DNA of 64,000 nucleotides from Lycocorax pyrrhopterus obiensis (Eukaryota > Chordata > Aves > Passeriformes > Paradisaeidae), in NCBI GenBank assembly GCA_014706295.1, contig JACSVZ010000008.1:2615376-2679375 (forward strand). The letters run 5' to 3'. A program made the position numbers and the translations under genes. Position 1 is the stretch's first letter, and every line of letters begins with the position of its first letter. Shown one piece after another: positions 48,301-62,385 of this stretch. The notes under the pieces were generated by a model. It searched no databases and was not told the DNA's origin. It was given only the letters and a program-made list of their open reading frames with translations.

Positions 48301-50807
48301 AGGGATGAGGTACCATCCACTGAGAGCCCATTGAAGCTCCTTACAAGACCTTGCTGAGGAACCAATGCCCCGGCACTGAGTAGCACCCTGTTGTTTCCAG
48401 CAGACAAGGGTGTATTAAAGGAAAGGGGAGATTGTCTATGCCACAGGGAATGAAGGCCCGCAATTTTTCCATGCTGATACAGAAAACAAACTACCTATCA
48501 AGTGCGCTATTGAATATAAAGGATTCTCTGAGCGTAGACAATGATTAGGTTTAGAATTCATGAAGGTCCTGTACTTTCAAGAGCCTTCCAACCATCCAAG
48601 TTAATCTAATCACTAACTTCATTGACATAAATCATGCTAATCAGCAACAACATTTCTTAAAAGGCCAAAAAGATGAGAAATTACAGAAGATTAAGACTTT
48701 CTCTTGCTGTGACCAACTAAAATTAGCAGCACTTCAAAATTATATCTATACATAAAGGCAACTTTACTTTAGTGACAGAACAGTAAGATAAAGGATCTGC
48801 CGAACAGTGACCCAAGTGTACAAACTCTTGTTCACACTTAAATTCCTGTCTGCAGATGCAGAACCATTTTTGGGGGGAGGCAAGGTCGAACACAGATAAA
48901 TGCTTTCCATGATGGGCCAGGTATTATTGATTTCTAGGAAATAGAGAGAGACATCCTAAAGAATTAATTTCCTTTGCATTCATATTTACAACCATTAGAA
49001 TTGTAAGTAGGGTTTCGTTTATCAGGTTGTCTTACAGCAATGTTGCTAATTTACTTACTGTACTACCTAGGTAATAGTGTCACTGAAGATCTTTCAAACA
49101 CATTACATGGGGGCACTATTTTTTTCCTGGACAGGATTTTTTGAATTTTCCTTCACCCTGAGAGTTGGAGTGCTGAATGAGGTACAGAGGCTCTGCAGCC
49201 TCTCACCCTGCTCCAGGGCTGGGAGGCCAAAGCTTAGGGACACCTCTGGCAGGCATAGCCGGCAGCCAAGAAGCCAAGTTCTGGCAAAGAGTTGTATGAG
49301 AAATGCCAGTGAGATGGGGCTCCTTCCTCCTCCTTCCCTCTTTCGGCCCAGGAGCTGCACTTATAGTCATGTTTTGTGCAAATTTTCTCAGAGTAGGTGT
49401 ATCAGATTGCCACAAATGTGTGCGGTTTCTGCATCATTGGTACCTGTGGTATTTAATACTGAGACAGTGTCATCTGAAAAGGCGCATTTCCCTGAAATGG
49501 AAACTCATACTTGATATGTCAAACAGAACCTTTTAGTTGGCTGTAGCCTCACGCTGCTGCATTTGTTAGTTTAACATCTCCATTCCACTGCCCGATAAAG
49601 AGGCCTCATTGAGAGGCAGAACAGGCCTCGCTCCCAAGGCTGAGCAGCCAGCAGGTAAGTAGGATATTTTGGAAATACGTGATGACACCTAGAAAAATAG
49701 GGATGTTTTATCAGCCAGTGCCTATCTAATTCAAGGACAGAGATCAATATCAAGCTACTGTTGCCTCATCCATCTTCTGACTAAGCTGTTTCACCACCGC
49801 ATTCCCCCCTTCTCTCTTCCAGAAAGACTTAAACTTTTTTTTAGTCCTTATACAATGAAGACTACATTTTGCACGAAGAGGTAAATTTATTAGTTTATTA
49901 ATAATGAGATTATTGCTTTTTCAAACTTGGTTTACTAGTTATATTGTAGGATGAAAACACCCTTCCCTGTATGGCGATCCTGGCAGCCAAGTATCTCTGA
50001 TCCTCCAAAGGGGAAAGGGATGCTTGCTGCAAACAGGACACATGTGAGGTGCCTCGGGGCAAACAGCCGTGCTGTGTTTTAGTAACTGAACAGTCAGAGG
50101 AATTCATTCCAGGAAAGCAACCACAGTCAATTCCATTCTGCAGCAGCAGGTCCAGAGTGGCACCCTAGAACCCCCAAACTGGTAAAAGACTTCCACAGGC
50201 TGTAAATGAGAACTTACATGTTTCCATCTCATCCCAGGCTAGGCTCTCGGCATTCTGCACTACTACAGAGAGTCTTTGGTGGAGATTTTTTTCCTGCCTC
50301 ACCCAGCAGATTGAGCAGCTTCTCCATTCTCATCTAACCCCTGTTTCCTGCCCTTTATCCTCATGGAAGGGTTGGGGGGGAAGAAGGGAACAGGTGTTTT
50401 CCATTCAGTATATGCAGAAGGAGAAAGTAACTTCTTCTGTGGAGGCAGCTGGATCAATATAAAACCTCCCTGAGAGCACAGGCAATGAGGGTAAAAGAGT
50501 TAAGTCCCTTGGATTTTGTTTGATGCGCTTTGGCTGGGACTTACACATAATAATAAGCAGAAGCATGGAGAAAACACTAAAAAATCTGGAGTAAAAGCTA
50601 AGAAAGGGAAGAAAGAAAACTCACTGCTGGTGCAAAGAGGCTGAAAATTCTGAACAAATCAGCCAATTTCTAAATTATCATGGCTGTTCTGCTCAGAGAG
50701 CATTCCACTGCATCAAAGATATACAGGACTAGGTTATTGATTTCCTTTTCAAAGAAACACCAACACCTGAAACATTAAGTTTTTACTCCCAAAGAGTACA
50801 TTCTCTC

Positions 50808-50811
<4 letters not shown>

Positions 50812-50851
<40 letters not shown>
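50812..50851. repeat. (TA)20 microsatellite
   Basis: Twenty perfect TA units, followed after a short gap by a CACACACAC run. Long perfect TA tracts can extrude as cruciforms and usually vary in length between individuals. Confidence 0.95.
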
Positions 50852-50854
<3 letters not shown>

Positions 50855-52723
50855 AAAACACACACACATCATAGACCTACACAGAGAGATTGTATAGCAG
50901 GCTTGCGAACAGAGGGCTGCAAAGACAGGACTTGTGCACCTTTAGGAAACCTTAATGAGATTTAACTTGATCTTTGCTCTGCTTGTCATGCTTCTAGAGG
51001 GACTCTACATGCTCACTCAGTAGAAGACCAATCCTGTTTTTACCCTTCGCTTCCCTATAAACTGCTACATCAATAGACAACGGCTACACATGAGCATTTA
51101 AAAAACGTCAAAAGTTAACCCTTTGTCATGACATACAGTCCCTGAGACTTCCCATCTCCTTTAGTGTGCTTCCAAGGCTTCCCATCAATGGCATCTCCTC
51201 TATCCTGTTTCCTACAGCCAGATTCTACAGGCTTCCTCAAATTTTCTCTTTCTCCATATGAAGAAGGGAAAGCATACACTTCCAAACTTTAGCATTATGG
51301 TCAAGCTATTCTTTGTTTAGCCTGAGTTATAAATAGCTTGTACAGATCCAAGTACATCAATTTTGTCTTAGTTCATTACACATGCATCAAGCTCAATCAG
51401 TTCTCTCACAATACTGAACTTCAAGGTATTGATTGGTCTATTTTATTATAAGCAAAAGTGCCACAGTTCTGGTAAAAGTTGCTACAGGTATTATTAATAA
51501 CAATTCATTCTGTGTTTTCCATCATTATATTTCAAACAACTTTCCCATTGCTATTTCTTTTTGAGAAAAGCAGGAAAGTTGTTCTATTAACTGAAAACTC
51601 CATCTCTAGCTAATGCTTAGCCTGGAAGTCTGCGTTATTTATTGGACGTTTAGCTCAAGTAATTGAGTGCAAAAAGTGCTTTACAGAACCTTATTGCCAC
51701 ATGTGAAAGATAATAGTGAAATCCCCATTGCTTTCAAGTGGAATTAACCACTATTCGAATAATTTATGTTAAAGGGTACCATTTGTAAGGTACAGTAAAA
51801 TGTGATATACGCAAAGTTACTCAGCAGCCTGCAGATCAAAAAATGCTGTGAACTGAAATCTAATCACTACGTAAATTGGAAATTAGTTTCACAAAAATCT
51901 CACTCAGGAAGCAGTACTTTGGAATTTTGCCTTACTGCCAAGGAATCACTATGACCTGCCTTTACCTTAAGTTGTTGCCATTCTAGTTTACTCTGAAAGC
52001 AGGTATATTCATGTAACACCAGCTACGGTTGCTACTCTTTCCTCCCCTTCCTGCCTGCCTCCAGTGCAGACTACCCTCAGAGTCCAGAGGCCTAGGAAAA
52101 GCATTCTTCTGGATAAAACACATCTCTTGACACTACATAGATGGGAATTGTAAATGCTGGTCTTGGAGAAGAACAAAGTCCTTGAAGAAAACAGAACTAT
52201 TGGAGCAACCAATTGGATCTCAATGTCTGTTTAAGATCAGCTAAGAGCAGTAAGTAGTGTCAGCTGCATGGAAGTGGAAAAGCACCTAGGGGTTACAGGG
52301 ACCTTCTTTCAGCTCCCAAAATACAAGCCTTAAGGATCTGATTCATAAACAATCTGCCTTGGGGGCATATGGTGAAGAATGGGAAAAGGAAGGGAGAAAA
52401 CAGCAGAACCAGCTGACAGCAGGCACAGATGGCAGCTGTACTGGACTTCCTCAGATCACAGGTAAAACCATTAATTCTTCAATTATAGAAGATATTCCTA
52501 TATATGCAAGATTGAGGCACTGAGGGATGGAAGTGAGCAGCAAGCATACCTCTGAAAAAGTGGAGATCAATGCTGGGAGAACACCCATCTGGAGGAAACC
52601 TTCCTGCCACAGAGGAATCCCAAGGACAGCAGGAGTGACTTGTCCCAGAGCCATTCACCAGCCATGCTGCCAGTGCATGCACTTAAAGGAGGCAGTAGAA
52701 CTCAAGAGGTTTGGGATAAAAGA

Positions 52724-53086
52724 TCAAAGAGGCAAAATGCAGTTCTCAAGATCCAAAAGGACCATTAATGTAGCTTTTGGAAGTAGGGCTGCATGTGTCC
52801 TGCTGGGGTAATCATAAAGATAGACACAGGGCAGGCTGGCGACAGCCTCAGCCTCCTCCTGATCCTGAAGCAGAAGCAGCTCTGTGGCACTGTGGGAGTC
52901 TATAGTTCTGCCAGCTGAGTCTGGAGAAGGCAAGGAGAAAAGGTAGCACCCAGTCATGGAGCTGGCTGCCTGCTTGTCCCAGGAGAAATCCTCTTCCACG
53001 CCTTGCAGAGGCTGGAGCCCAACATGAGCTGGTTGAGGGCTGCGACTGAAGGCGTCTTCAGAGCTTGCTGAAGGAGCAAAGGAGGA
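52724..53086 (-). other. Candidate terminal coding exon on the minus strand
   Basis: On the minus strand a long pyrimidine tract (about 53094-53150 on the plus strand as a purine run) leads to CTTCCCTGCAG, an excellent 3' splice site. Right after it a frame stays open for 120 codons to a stop at 52724, and the exon would start on a codon boundary. The encoded segment is Ser/Pro/Asp/Glu-rich at the start, with a leucine-rich end; I recognise no domain. No poly(A) signal was noticed in the roughly 270 bases after the stop, no upstream exon is identified, and the frame length could be chance. Confidence 0.2.
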
Positions 53087-53885
53087 CTGCAGGGAAGAGG
53101 ACATGGGGAAGGAAAAAAGCATAGAAAAAGATGAGGGAAAAGAAAGTGGTCCAGAAAGGTCAACATTGTTTCGAAAATTCTAAAATAGAAATTTGAAGGT
53201 CCCAAATACTCTGCATTTCTTGCATTATTTTTTGCAATATACCAAGAGAGAACACACTGGCCTGATTTGGCTGATTCATACTTACCTTTTCTTGCCTTAT
53301 CACAATTTTGAGATTTTTAATTTCTACTCCATAAGATAGAAATACAGGATAGAAAACATGCTCTCATTTAGGCACATGACATTTTATCCAGTGGGCTGAT
53401 CATGGGGTCCAAGTCTAATTTTCCAGTCATGCTTTTTTTTCCTTATTAGTGTCTCCATGGTCTAATTTTCCCAGTGCAACTTATTATTATCACTGACTCA
53501 TGATAATGGAGCAGCTAGATGGTACACTGTGGCTAATTCCCTTTTACATCTTGTTGAGAAAATGGTATTTTCTTTCCTTGAGGCTTGACTTTTACTTCTC
53601 TCACACCCACACACACAGACACAGACAGGTTGGTCTGCAACGAAAAAGTCCAGTCTCTGTTCTGCAAATGAACTATGAATCCACAGTCCAAACCCACACA
53701 GAGCAACTTGCTCAATCCCACAGTTCCTAATTTGGTCACACTCCCAGCTTTTGAAGGCAACAGGGATTTTCCCAAATTAAGCCAGGTCTTTGCCCAAGTG
53801 CTTATTGTTAATTCAGGGAAGCGATCGTGTTATTGGACCTCACTGCTCTGTGCTGTGACAGCGAGTCTGGAAGCTGTGGTGGTAT

Positions 53886-54650
53886 GAATGGATGGTGTGG
53901 GTTTAAATAAGTCCCTGCCTTTTGCCCAGGCCTCTGGCAGCCAGCAGTCACGTTATTGAGGTGGCCAGCACCCCAAGACCCACTCTCATTCGTGAGTTCT
54001 TTAATAATGGCTGATTCAGTCTATTATAGAATGAATTATTTATTTAATAGACACAAAACTAACAGACATAAGACTTAAAACAGACTATTGCTACACAGGG
54101 ATAAGACAAAAGGGAATACTAATATTACACACATGGGGTTAAAGGTACCTATTAATTTTACAGCTAGCTAAGAAATAGTATAACTTAGGATCCAATGTTT
54201 CTTACCATCCAATTCCTGATGGAAGACACATCGAAATCCTTTCCCTCAATTCCCAGGAAAGTAACCACAGAATCTGTGTCCAGGCTCCAGGAAGAAGTCT
54301 CACACGCTTTCAGGGTGTGTGGGTAGAAGGCTTCTCAGGGTGCATGTAGGAGACTTCTGTCTCTCTGATAATCGTATAGGTTTTTATAGATATAAGAACA
54401 CAGTCTTTTGGTCAAGAATATTTATTTTTCTTTCATCTCTCCCCACATTTCCTTTCCAGACTAAGATGTTGATTCTTAGCTGGAGGGCTGAGCCCTTTTG
54501 GAACCAGAGATGACCCCATGCTGGGCCTGTGACCCGCCTGGATTATCTCTTGCATGTGCACCAACCATCTGTGGCAGAGAGGAGGTAGACACGTCCTGCC
54601 ACACGTGGGGCAGGCACTGAGGGTCCATGTAAAACAGTCACACTGTCTGG
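53886..54650 (-). mobile_element. Possible LTR-like element, minus strand (uncertain)
   Basis: Reading the minus strand, a TATA box TATAAAAA (54372-54384) is followed some 330 nt later by ATTAAATAAATAATTC, a poly(A)-signal region near 54035-54050. Beyond that is a GC-richer segment ending in a TTTAAACCCACACCA-like sequence near 53897. That order (TATA, poly(A) signal, GC-rich tail, CA end) is what an LTR shows. Against it, I could not find paired termini or a clean target-site duplication, and the sequence matches neither LTR family in this window. It may be ordinary DNA. Confidence 0.25.
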
Positions 54651-57600
54651 CTGTCGTGTTGATTTCCTCGCTGGTAATTCATCGCTATCATCTGTTTCCT
54701 GGACTCATTTGCAGGCACCAGCTGTCAATGGGAGTTTTACATTTAGCCATAGGAAACAAATGCATCTGGACAACAGATTTCTTACAGCTTTCTCTGGCAT
54801 CCATCATGACACTTTCAGGGAATAAAAAATTATGTCTGATTAGCTTCTCAGTATGCAATTCTTTCAAACATTTCACCGTGCAGGAATTTCCATCTCTTCC
54901 CCCATTTTCTTTCATGCAATCAGAGACTTTCTCTACCCTTATAACCCTGTTTACCAGCATTTCACCTTAGACTGGCAGTTTTCAAATCAAATTCACAAGG
55001 GGAGGACTGACACCAGAACCAAATGACATACAGTTACCTCAGAGCTGTTCATAGCTTTCCAAAATATCCAATTACCTTTCCTGTGTAACAGTCCACAAAG
55101 GTTTATTTTGATGTTCACTAGAGCTGCCAGGAAACAATTGCTCAGGAGCCACTGATGTTTATGGGTCTGCACCAGATCACACATATGGATGGGATTCCTA
55201 AGTGCTTGTTTGGGCAGGGAGACATCTCTAAAGAAATGTGCAGCCCTTGAGGCCACAGGCATCTCAGAAGTGTCCTGTTCTCAACTGTTAAAGAGACGTC
55301 GTGTAGGAGAGCTTCATGTTACACTGATGTGCCCCCAGGTGTTCTCAAAGTCAAGCTGATCCTACCTTCCCGGTGCCAGCGTGGCTTAACACCTTCATCT
55401 TGAACATTGAAAATGAGCAAAAGCACCCCAATCAGAGCCAGCATCACCTGCTGATCACAGTGCAGCACCAGAGCTCTGCAGTGCTGAGCCAGTGCCCATC
55501 AACCTGTCCTTGGAACCTATTGCAACATGAAATTAAAGATTTCATAGGAATCAGACATCAGAGAACTTCTGTAAAACCAAACAGTGCCTGCTACTGTTAT
55601 TCTCGTGCATCCACATTTTCTGTAGGGTGACAAGCAGATTTTATAGCGCTCTGAAGGAGCCATCATCAGGGACAGGGCTTCATCCTTCCAGCTGAGTTTT
55701 CTGACACATTCCAGATGACCCAAATGATGATCTGGGTGCATCAAAGGAATGCCCTGGCTTTTTAAACCAGGCAAAGCTATAATTCCTGTTGCTCCAACTC
55801 TGTTCCAGTATGTCTGACAATGTTAGGCCAATGCCCCAAATCCTAAGATTTCCCTCAGACACACATCTATCTACCAACACACTGCCCATTGTTAGGAATG
55901 TCCCTGGCAGAGCTCATACACTGCAAAGCTTAGTCCTGATGTCCTGGACTTGACCTGTCCAAGCTGCCACCTGGACTTGTTCTCTGAAAGAAAATGATCC
56001 TTTCCTACATGAGATTAAATTAGGGGGGTTGGCTTCTTTCATTGGGTTTTAAATTAAGCTTTAAGCAGTGTAGCACCTCCCCTTCCCCACTCATTTAGCA
56101 ATCAGAGCACATACAAACAAAAGCAAGAGCTTTTTGCATCTGAATCACTTTATCTCCTGGCAAAGAAGCTTTGGCCTTCCAGATCCAAACTGTGTATTTT
56201 TCTGTGTTGGTTTACAATGGCCATAAACTATGTAAATTCCAGTAGCACCCCCATGCTACAGAGAAGTGACACAAAGGAAGGCAATCTCTTCCCTATTTCC
56301 AGCTGTGCATTAAGAGTTATCCCACAATGCTGCTCCGGCAGGGCATCCACACGAAGTCCATGCAGCCCCTGTATCTGCCAAGGACTACAATCCATACTGT
56401 GCATGTGAGGTGAGGCATGTGCCCGCTGAGAGGCATTTTGATAACCCTGCTTTTTTCTTAAGGCTCTGGATGCTTTGTGTTGTTCTAAGCAGGCTACAAT
56501 GTCCATGTTTTTAAATTAAGGAGAGATATCGAGAACAGCAAAATCTGAGATCTGGAAAATCATGATCTGAAAAGAGATGCTGAAGGAACTAGGGTTGCCT
56601 AGACTAAAGAACACCAAGGCAAGATCTTAGAGAACATGCAGCTGGTGAACAGGAAAGAATAAACTTTACTGTAGGTAGGACAAGAAGGAGTAGTTTTGAA
56701 GTGGGACAAGGGAAATTTTAGTCAGGTGTTACAAAAATAAAACAAACAAGATGGATAGTGAAACACTGGCAAAGACTAGTTAGTGGAGACAGAGCAGCCA
56801 AGACAAGCACCAGCTGTGGGTGGGGGAAGATGCCTGTCTGCTTGCCCAGCTCAGCTTTTATGGTATCCACACTTCTCTTATGACAGGAGAGACGGATGAG
56901 AGGAGGCAAATAAAAAGGTCATCAGAGCACATACAATGCAATCTGACACCAAAACTATGGGGGGTTTACCGTACAGATGCAAACATGCTCAGAAATGTTG
57001 TAACTCTTAACTTTTCTGTACTGGAATTTGGCTGGAAATAACAGCTTGGTATTACACGCATGAGTACAGTTCCTCTATGCCTCCTCCGGGAGCACGTTAT
57101 CAGCTGTGTTGTCTTTGCCTTCTGGTTGAGCTGTGTAGGGAGTTAATGTTGGTAACTGAAAAATGAAACTACCGATAAAAGAAAAATCCAGATATAAACA
57201 CAATTGTATTGTCTAACCCACTCTTTTCATTATCTCATCTCTCAGTCTGCTTGACAGCTGGTATTCTGCCCCCTGGTACACTTTACTCAGACAAGGCTCT
57301 GCTTTGTTCGGTGCTTCCTGTTCACTCATGAGCTGAGGAGTTCACTGTAAAGATAAAACAAGATGGCCAGAAGAGCAGGTTGCTCACAAGCTCACTGCTG
57401 CAAGAACTAGATACTTTTCTGAGGTATCTACATGTTTACAAATGCAAACAACTGTTGTTGTCCACCAGGTACTGAGCAGACTATATATCCAAATCACATC
57501 CTTCTCTGAATCTCTGAAGCTTAAACACCTTTTTGAAATTTTATCCTACACGTTTAATTTTAATCTCTATTTAAGCATATTTTATGCTTTAATTTCATTG

Positions 57601-60600
57601 ACTTAGGTTTCCCTGACCTCTGCAGTGAGGATTTAATGAAGCTCAGGACTAGTATCTTCTGGTGATCATTCAAGGGTAGCACCTTGGAATACAATCACCC
57701 TCAGATCACAAAGGTTGCAGTAATGTATTTCAGCACTGACTGTGTGTTAATTTAACTCAAGTGACTTTCACAAATGCAATTCCAAACTAACTGAAACATG
57801 GATTATTCCCTGTGCTTGCCTTCATCAGTGATTAAGGGAAAACACACTGGATTTTATGTATAGAGGACACTTTCCTCATCCCTACATTTAACTGCCAGTC
57901 ATGCTAATCTCAATTACTTCCTCCTGAGGAAAGAATAAAACATTGATTGCTCCTGCTCAGTTACATGAAAGTATGATGGGTACTGGAACATCCCAAATTT
58001 GTGCCCTTTGAGCCAGGACTTAGTGATGCTGCCAGGAAGAACTTCTCCCAAGAGCCAGTTCCAAAGGGCCCCATGTGCCGAGCACTCCCACCCCAGCATT
58101 TCTAGAGCCTCAGGACTTGCTCCAAAGGCTCTCTGACTTGTAAGGACTTGTATAGATGGAGCATGTCACCATCAGGACATCGTTTGTTAGTGCAAGAACT
58201 AAGAACAATTTTGCACTTACAATGTAAGGACTTTTTAATAAAATACAACAGAAGCTATTAACAACATCCACCTTCCTTCAGAAAAACATGACAGCAACAT
58301 ACACCTTTCATTATACATTTCTTAATTCTGAGAAGTTATTTTTACGAGAGCATTCATTTTTCCATGAAAGAAAACCACAGTCAGAATATTTTGAATATGC
58401 AGCACTGTCCATCTGGGGCACAGGGAGATAAATCAGCCTGGCTACCTGCATTTTTGTCTCAGCATCTCGCCATCAAAGTTGTATTTCCAATTTGAAAAAA
58501 ATGTGGAGCTTACTAAATGCATAAAATCATGGTTCAGTATGGACATATGTATAATTACTTTGAATTCCTGATTCCAAAGCCTACGATTCCAACGTGTCCT
58601 TAGCAGAAAAACAGGAATTCGGTCAAGTATTAGAGGAAAAACCTTGTGAGGGTTGGAGGGACGGAAGAAGGAAACCTCAGATTTCTTGCCTCCTCCCAGG
58701 TAGTTGCACTAGAGGGTCACTGTGAGCCCCTTCCTACTGCCACAGCCTTTGTGCCTATTCTTGTTCTAGCTCTGACACTCAAACCACAGTGAGGGACTTC
58801 AAACAACATTTTACCTGGAAAGGTGACATTTTACTTCAAGCTTCCTTAAAGGCCAGATGCTCTCACCACTTTCTGATTCAGAAAAATCAAAAAGAACTTT
58901 AACCCTTGGCTGAGTCTGAACTTGGGGCAAAACAAACTCAGATTTGTAGCCACTTTTTCATGGAAAATACTTTCCTTGTGTATTCCCTGAAGTCATTTAC
59001 AGAGTCTCATACAGTTTTGGCCCTTCTGTTAAAATTAGAGTGGTCCCAAAAGATTCCCAATTCTTACCAATGTAGAGTTCTGGGTTAATGAAGTCCAAGA
59101 TACATCTGGAAATAAGTAACCTACATCAGGATGATGTCCTCCTTCTACAAAATTTCTAAATAACAAGTTTTCCTATTATTCTAGGGTTAATTTCAGACAG
59201 CTTTGGCACAAGTACAGAAAGGAAAGTAAAGTACAAGCATACCTAGTTAAAAAAAAAAAGGAAAAAAAAAATGGAGATGGGGGTCAAGACTGGACTGTGA
59301 AGAAGAGAACTGCTAGGAAAAAGGAGAGGGACCCAGCCCAGCTCTGTCGGATGTCAGCATCCTTGAGGAGCCCCTTGGCCCTGTTTCTCAGCTGAAATCC
59401 AGTCCTTTCTGCTGACCTGAGCAACGAGCTGAATGAAATACGAGCTGCTCTCTCTCAACAGGAAAGCTAAAGGCGCTGATGCAGGCTCAGGTTTTGGCTT
59501 TATGGATATTTAAAGGACTCAAATAAAAGATTAAAAATAAAAGAGATTGATTTTAAAATATATCTGGTATTGTGCAAGAGCTTTGGTACCTCAGTGATCT
59601 TTTTACTGCCTTCTATCAGAGAACACATGCGGGGCATTTTCAATTACTTTAATTACGTGTCAGGGTTATTGATGCACTGAACCCTGCCAGACATTCCACA
59701 ATATTATCTTTAATCACTAGTGTTTCCTTATCTGTGTTCCAACGAAAACCATTTTCTGTTATTTTACTGGATAAAAAGAGAATGAAATACAGCTTTTAGA
59801 TTGAATTTTAAAAGATAAAAAGCTAAATTTTCTCACTCATCATAATAAAATAATTATCACACTGGCATTATTTACCTTTGTAAAACTTTTATAAAATCTT
59901 TCTGGCATAACAGTAGGACTAAAGTTCCCAGAGTTTCTTTAATACCATACAAGAGACCTTGAATCACAGAAATTCATGCACCAAAGAAAACAACAGTAAC
60001 ACTACCTCTGCTACCCATCCAGACTATCTGCAGATGACATGGAGGCCAAAATCTGAGCTAATTATATGAATTTCCTTCCTCTTTCTCCCTGCAAACCATC
60101 AAGCCAAAAAATGGTCCTGAGATGAGGTAATCAATGCAGATCAGCAGAGGCCCACCAAACGCACATTTTGGTCACTAAAATGCAGATACCTGATGGGCAG
60201 AGGGTGAAGTGCTGTTCTCGGGAAGAATCCTGGGCGCTGCCCTAATGGCATCCCCAGTCTGTGCCCAACAGCCCCTGCATATGTTGTGAAGCTAGATGGC
60301 AACAAAATGACTTCACTTTGGAGGGACTGCAGAGCTAAGCAGGAGCACTGAACCAAACCAGCCTGCACATCTCCCTTCAAACTCCTGCAAAGGAAGGACT
60401 TGATGGCACAGAACAAGGAAGCAGAGGGAACTGCCGAGGGAATTGCTCAGTTTGACCAAGGGATCAAATACACCCCTGGGAGTGAGCAACAGGAGCCAAA
60501 CCTGTGTGTGCTGAGAGAGCAGCAGAGGGCAGGGGATGCTCACATTGTGTTTCCAGCAACTTCAGCCAGGGGCTGGCCATGCTCATGCACAGCACACTAA

Positions 60601-61987
60601 CTCAGTCGTCTCCTCCACCAAGGCGTATTGTGTAGGACAGGCAAGACAGAAAACAGGATGGATTTGGGTAGCAGTGAATAATTCAGTATCTTGATATCTC
60701 GTTTTGGTAAGTGGTACAGAATTTACATATTGTACTACAAGTTCAGAGTTAAGCCTGTTCTTATGGAGGACAGTCAATATATGACCACTATACATTCACT
60801 TTATGCAACAAACTCTTGTCCAGTCAGAGGTTTTGCAGTTCTTATTGTACAATGCCAAAGGTAAGGCCTATTTTGGACTTCATGTAGAGCTCTACACAGG
60901 ATGTCTGTCAAAAAATCAAATTACTTCTACATCCTTCTGAGTCCAGCCACCTTCCAGGATCTCACCAGGGGGTAACAGCAGCTCAAAAGAGGAAGAACCT
61001 ACTCTGAGCATAAAGGACTCATCCAGTTTCTGCTCTTCTCTTCAGCTGGGAAGCCTCTCTAAAACTTAGATAAAAATTTACATTTTACTAGGGAAACACC
61101 AAGCAGCCAAATGATACAGCTCTGTGTATGACACACTGCTGCACAAAAATCCCCCAACAGCGATGTCTACCCCTGTAACTGCAAGGATCCAAAATTCTAC
61201 CTCATTACCTACTCCTAAATTACTCTGCAGTACTCATGCTATAATGGCCACAAACCATAACTCTGCTCTAAAACAGATTTTTTCCTCTGTTAGACTCAAT
61301 ACAATGATTAGAGTTGTTTCAGTTTACAAGGGACAAAAGAAACAAAATGTCCGTGGCTTCCTGCATGGATCAACTGAGTTACAGTTCCCTTGTTTTCATC
61401 AGCCTGTCAGCACCAGCAACCCACAGTTCACCACGGCCTTCCTGCAGCTGTGCTCCTGCTAGTTGCCATGTACAATTTTTGTGAGTGCCTAAGTCCAGAG
61501 GTATGCTGCATTCCTAGGCATACAGTTAGGGGTATTTTCCTTTTTTCCAGGCTGTCTTGTTCGTAGTTTGATGAACACCCTTGCCCAGGCAGAGGGGAGA
61601 AGCTGGGAAACATCCCAGTCCTGATGACTGGAGAGCTATCCAATACCTGGAGAGAAATGCTGCAGCCAGTAGTTACAGGGGTCTGCCAGCCAGGAATTCT
61701 GTCTGAAATTACACTCGCTCTCCCTTCAGGTCTATGTTCCCACCTGCAGCAATGTTAAACACAAACAAAGCAACAAGAAAATCACAAAGTGGGAAAAAAT
61801 TACCAAATCCGAAAGAAAGCACACCTCAAAATTCTGCAGCACAGCTCTGCTCAATGGCGAGTTCAGCTGAAGCAATGAGAATGGTACTTTAACATGCTGC
61901 ATCATTTCTCAGATGCTGAGTAACACAGCAAAGGAGTAAGAAGAAAACAAATAAAGAGATCAGGAACAAAATGTTGCTGTGGACCTC
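54651..61987. other. Unique non-coding stretch
   Basis: No gene or repeat family is recognised. A-rich runs occur at about 59249-59275. The interval 59630-59830 is AT-rich with homeodomain-type cores (CAATTACTTTAATTACG) and low in CpG, resembling a conserved regulatory element in texture only. The frames at 54554-54970 (plus) and 61124-61462 (plus) show no domain. Confidence 0.5.
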
Positions 61988-62385
61988 TGTATTGGGTTTG
62001 CATGGCCAGATTTTGGGGCTGCAGGGGCAGCTTCAGTGAGAAGCTGCCAGAAACTACCCCAGTGTCTGATGAAGCCAATACCAGCTGGCTCCAGGACAGA
62101 TCTGCCGCTGGCCAAGGCTGAGCCCAGCAGAGATGGCAGTGCCACCTCTGGGATAAGAGAAGAAGGGGAAAGTTATTGTACAGGAGCAATAGCAGTCAGT
62201 GAAGAGAAGAGTGAGGATATGTGAGAGAACAGCTCTGCAGACACCCCAGGCAGGGCAAAAGGAGAGGCAGGAGATGCTCCAAGCACCAGAGCAGCGGTTC
62301 CCCTGCAGCCTGGGATGTAGCACGTGGTGAGGCAGCTGTGCCCCTACAACCCATGGCGGGCCATGGGGGAGCAGAGATCCACCTG

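Larger units (their letters stand above)
44709..53885. other. Unique non-coding stretch with microsatellite
   Basis: No supported gene. It holds a plus-strand candidate exon (45317-45374), a (TA)20 microsatellite (50812-50851) and a minus-strand candidate terminal exon (52724-53086). The open frames at 45808-46218 (minus) and 49077-49514 (plus) are of chance length and show no domain. Purine-rich short runs occur near 46365-46385. Confidence 0.5.

Noticed and set aside
61980..61992. Target-site duplication for the 61988 LTR
   Set aside because: Flanks ACCTC and GCTCC differ at three of five positions; too weak to claim.
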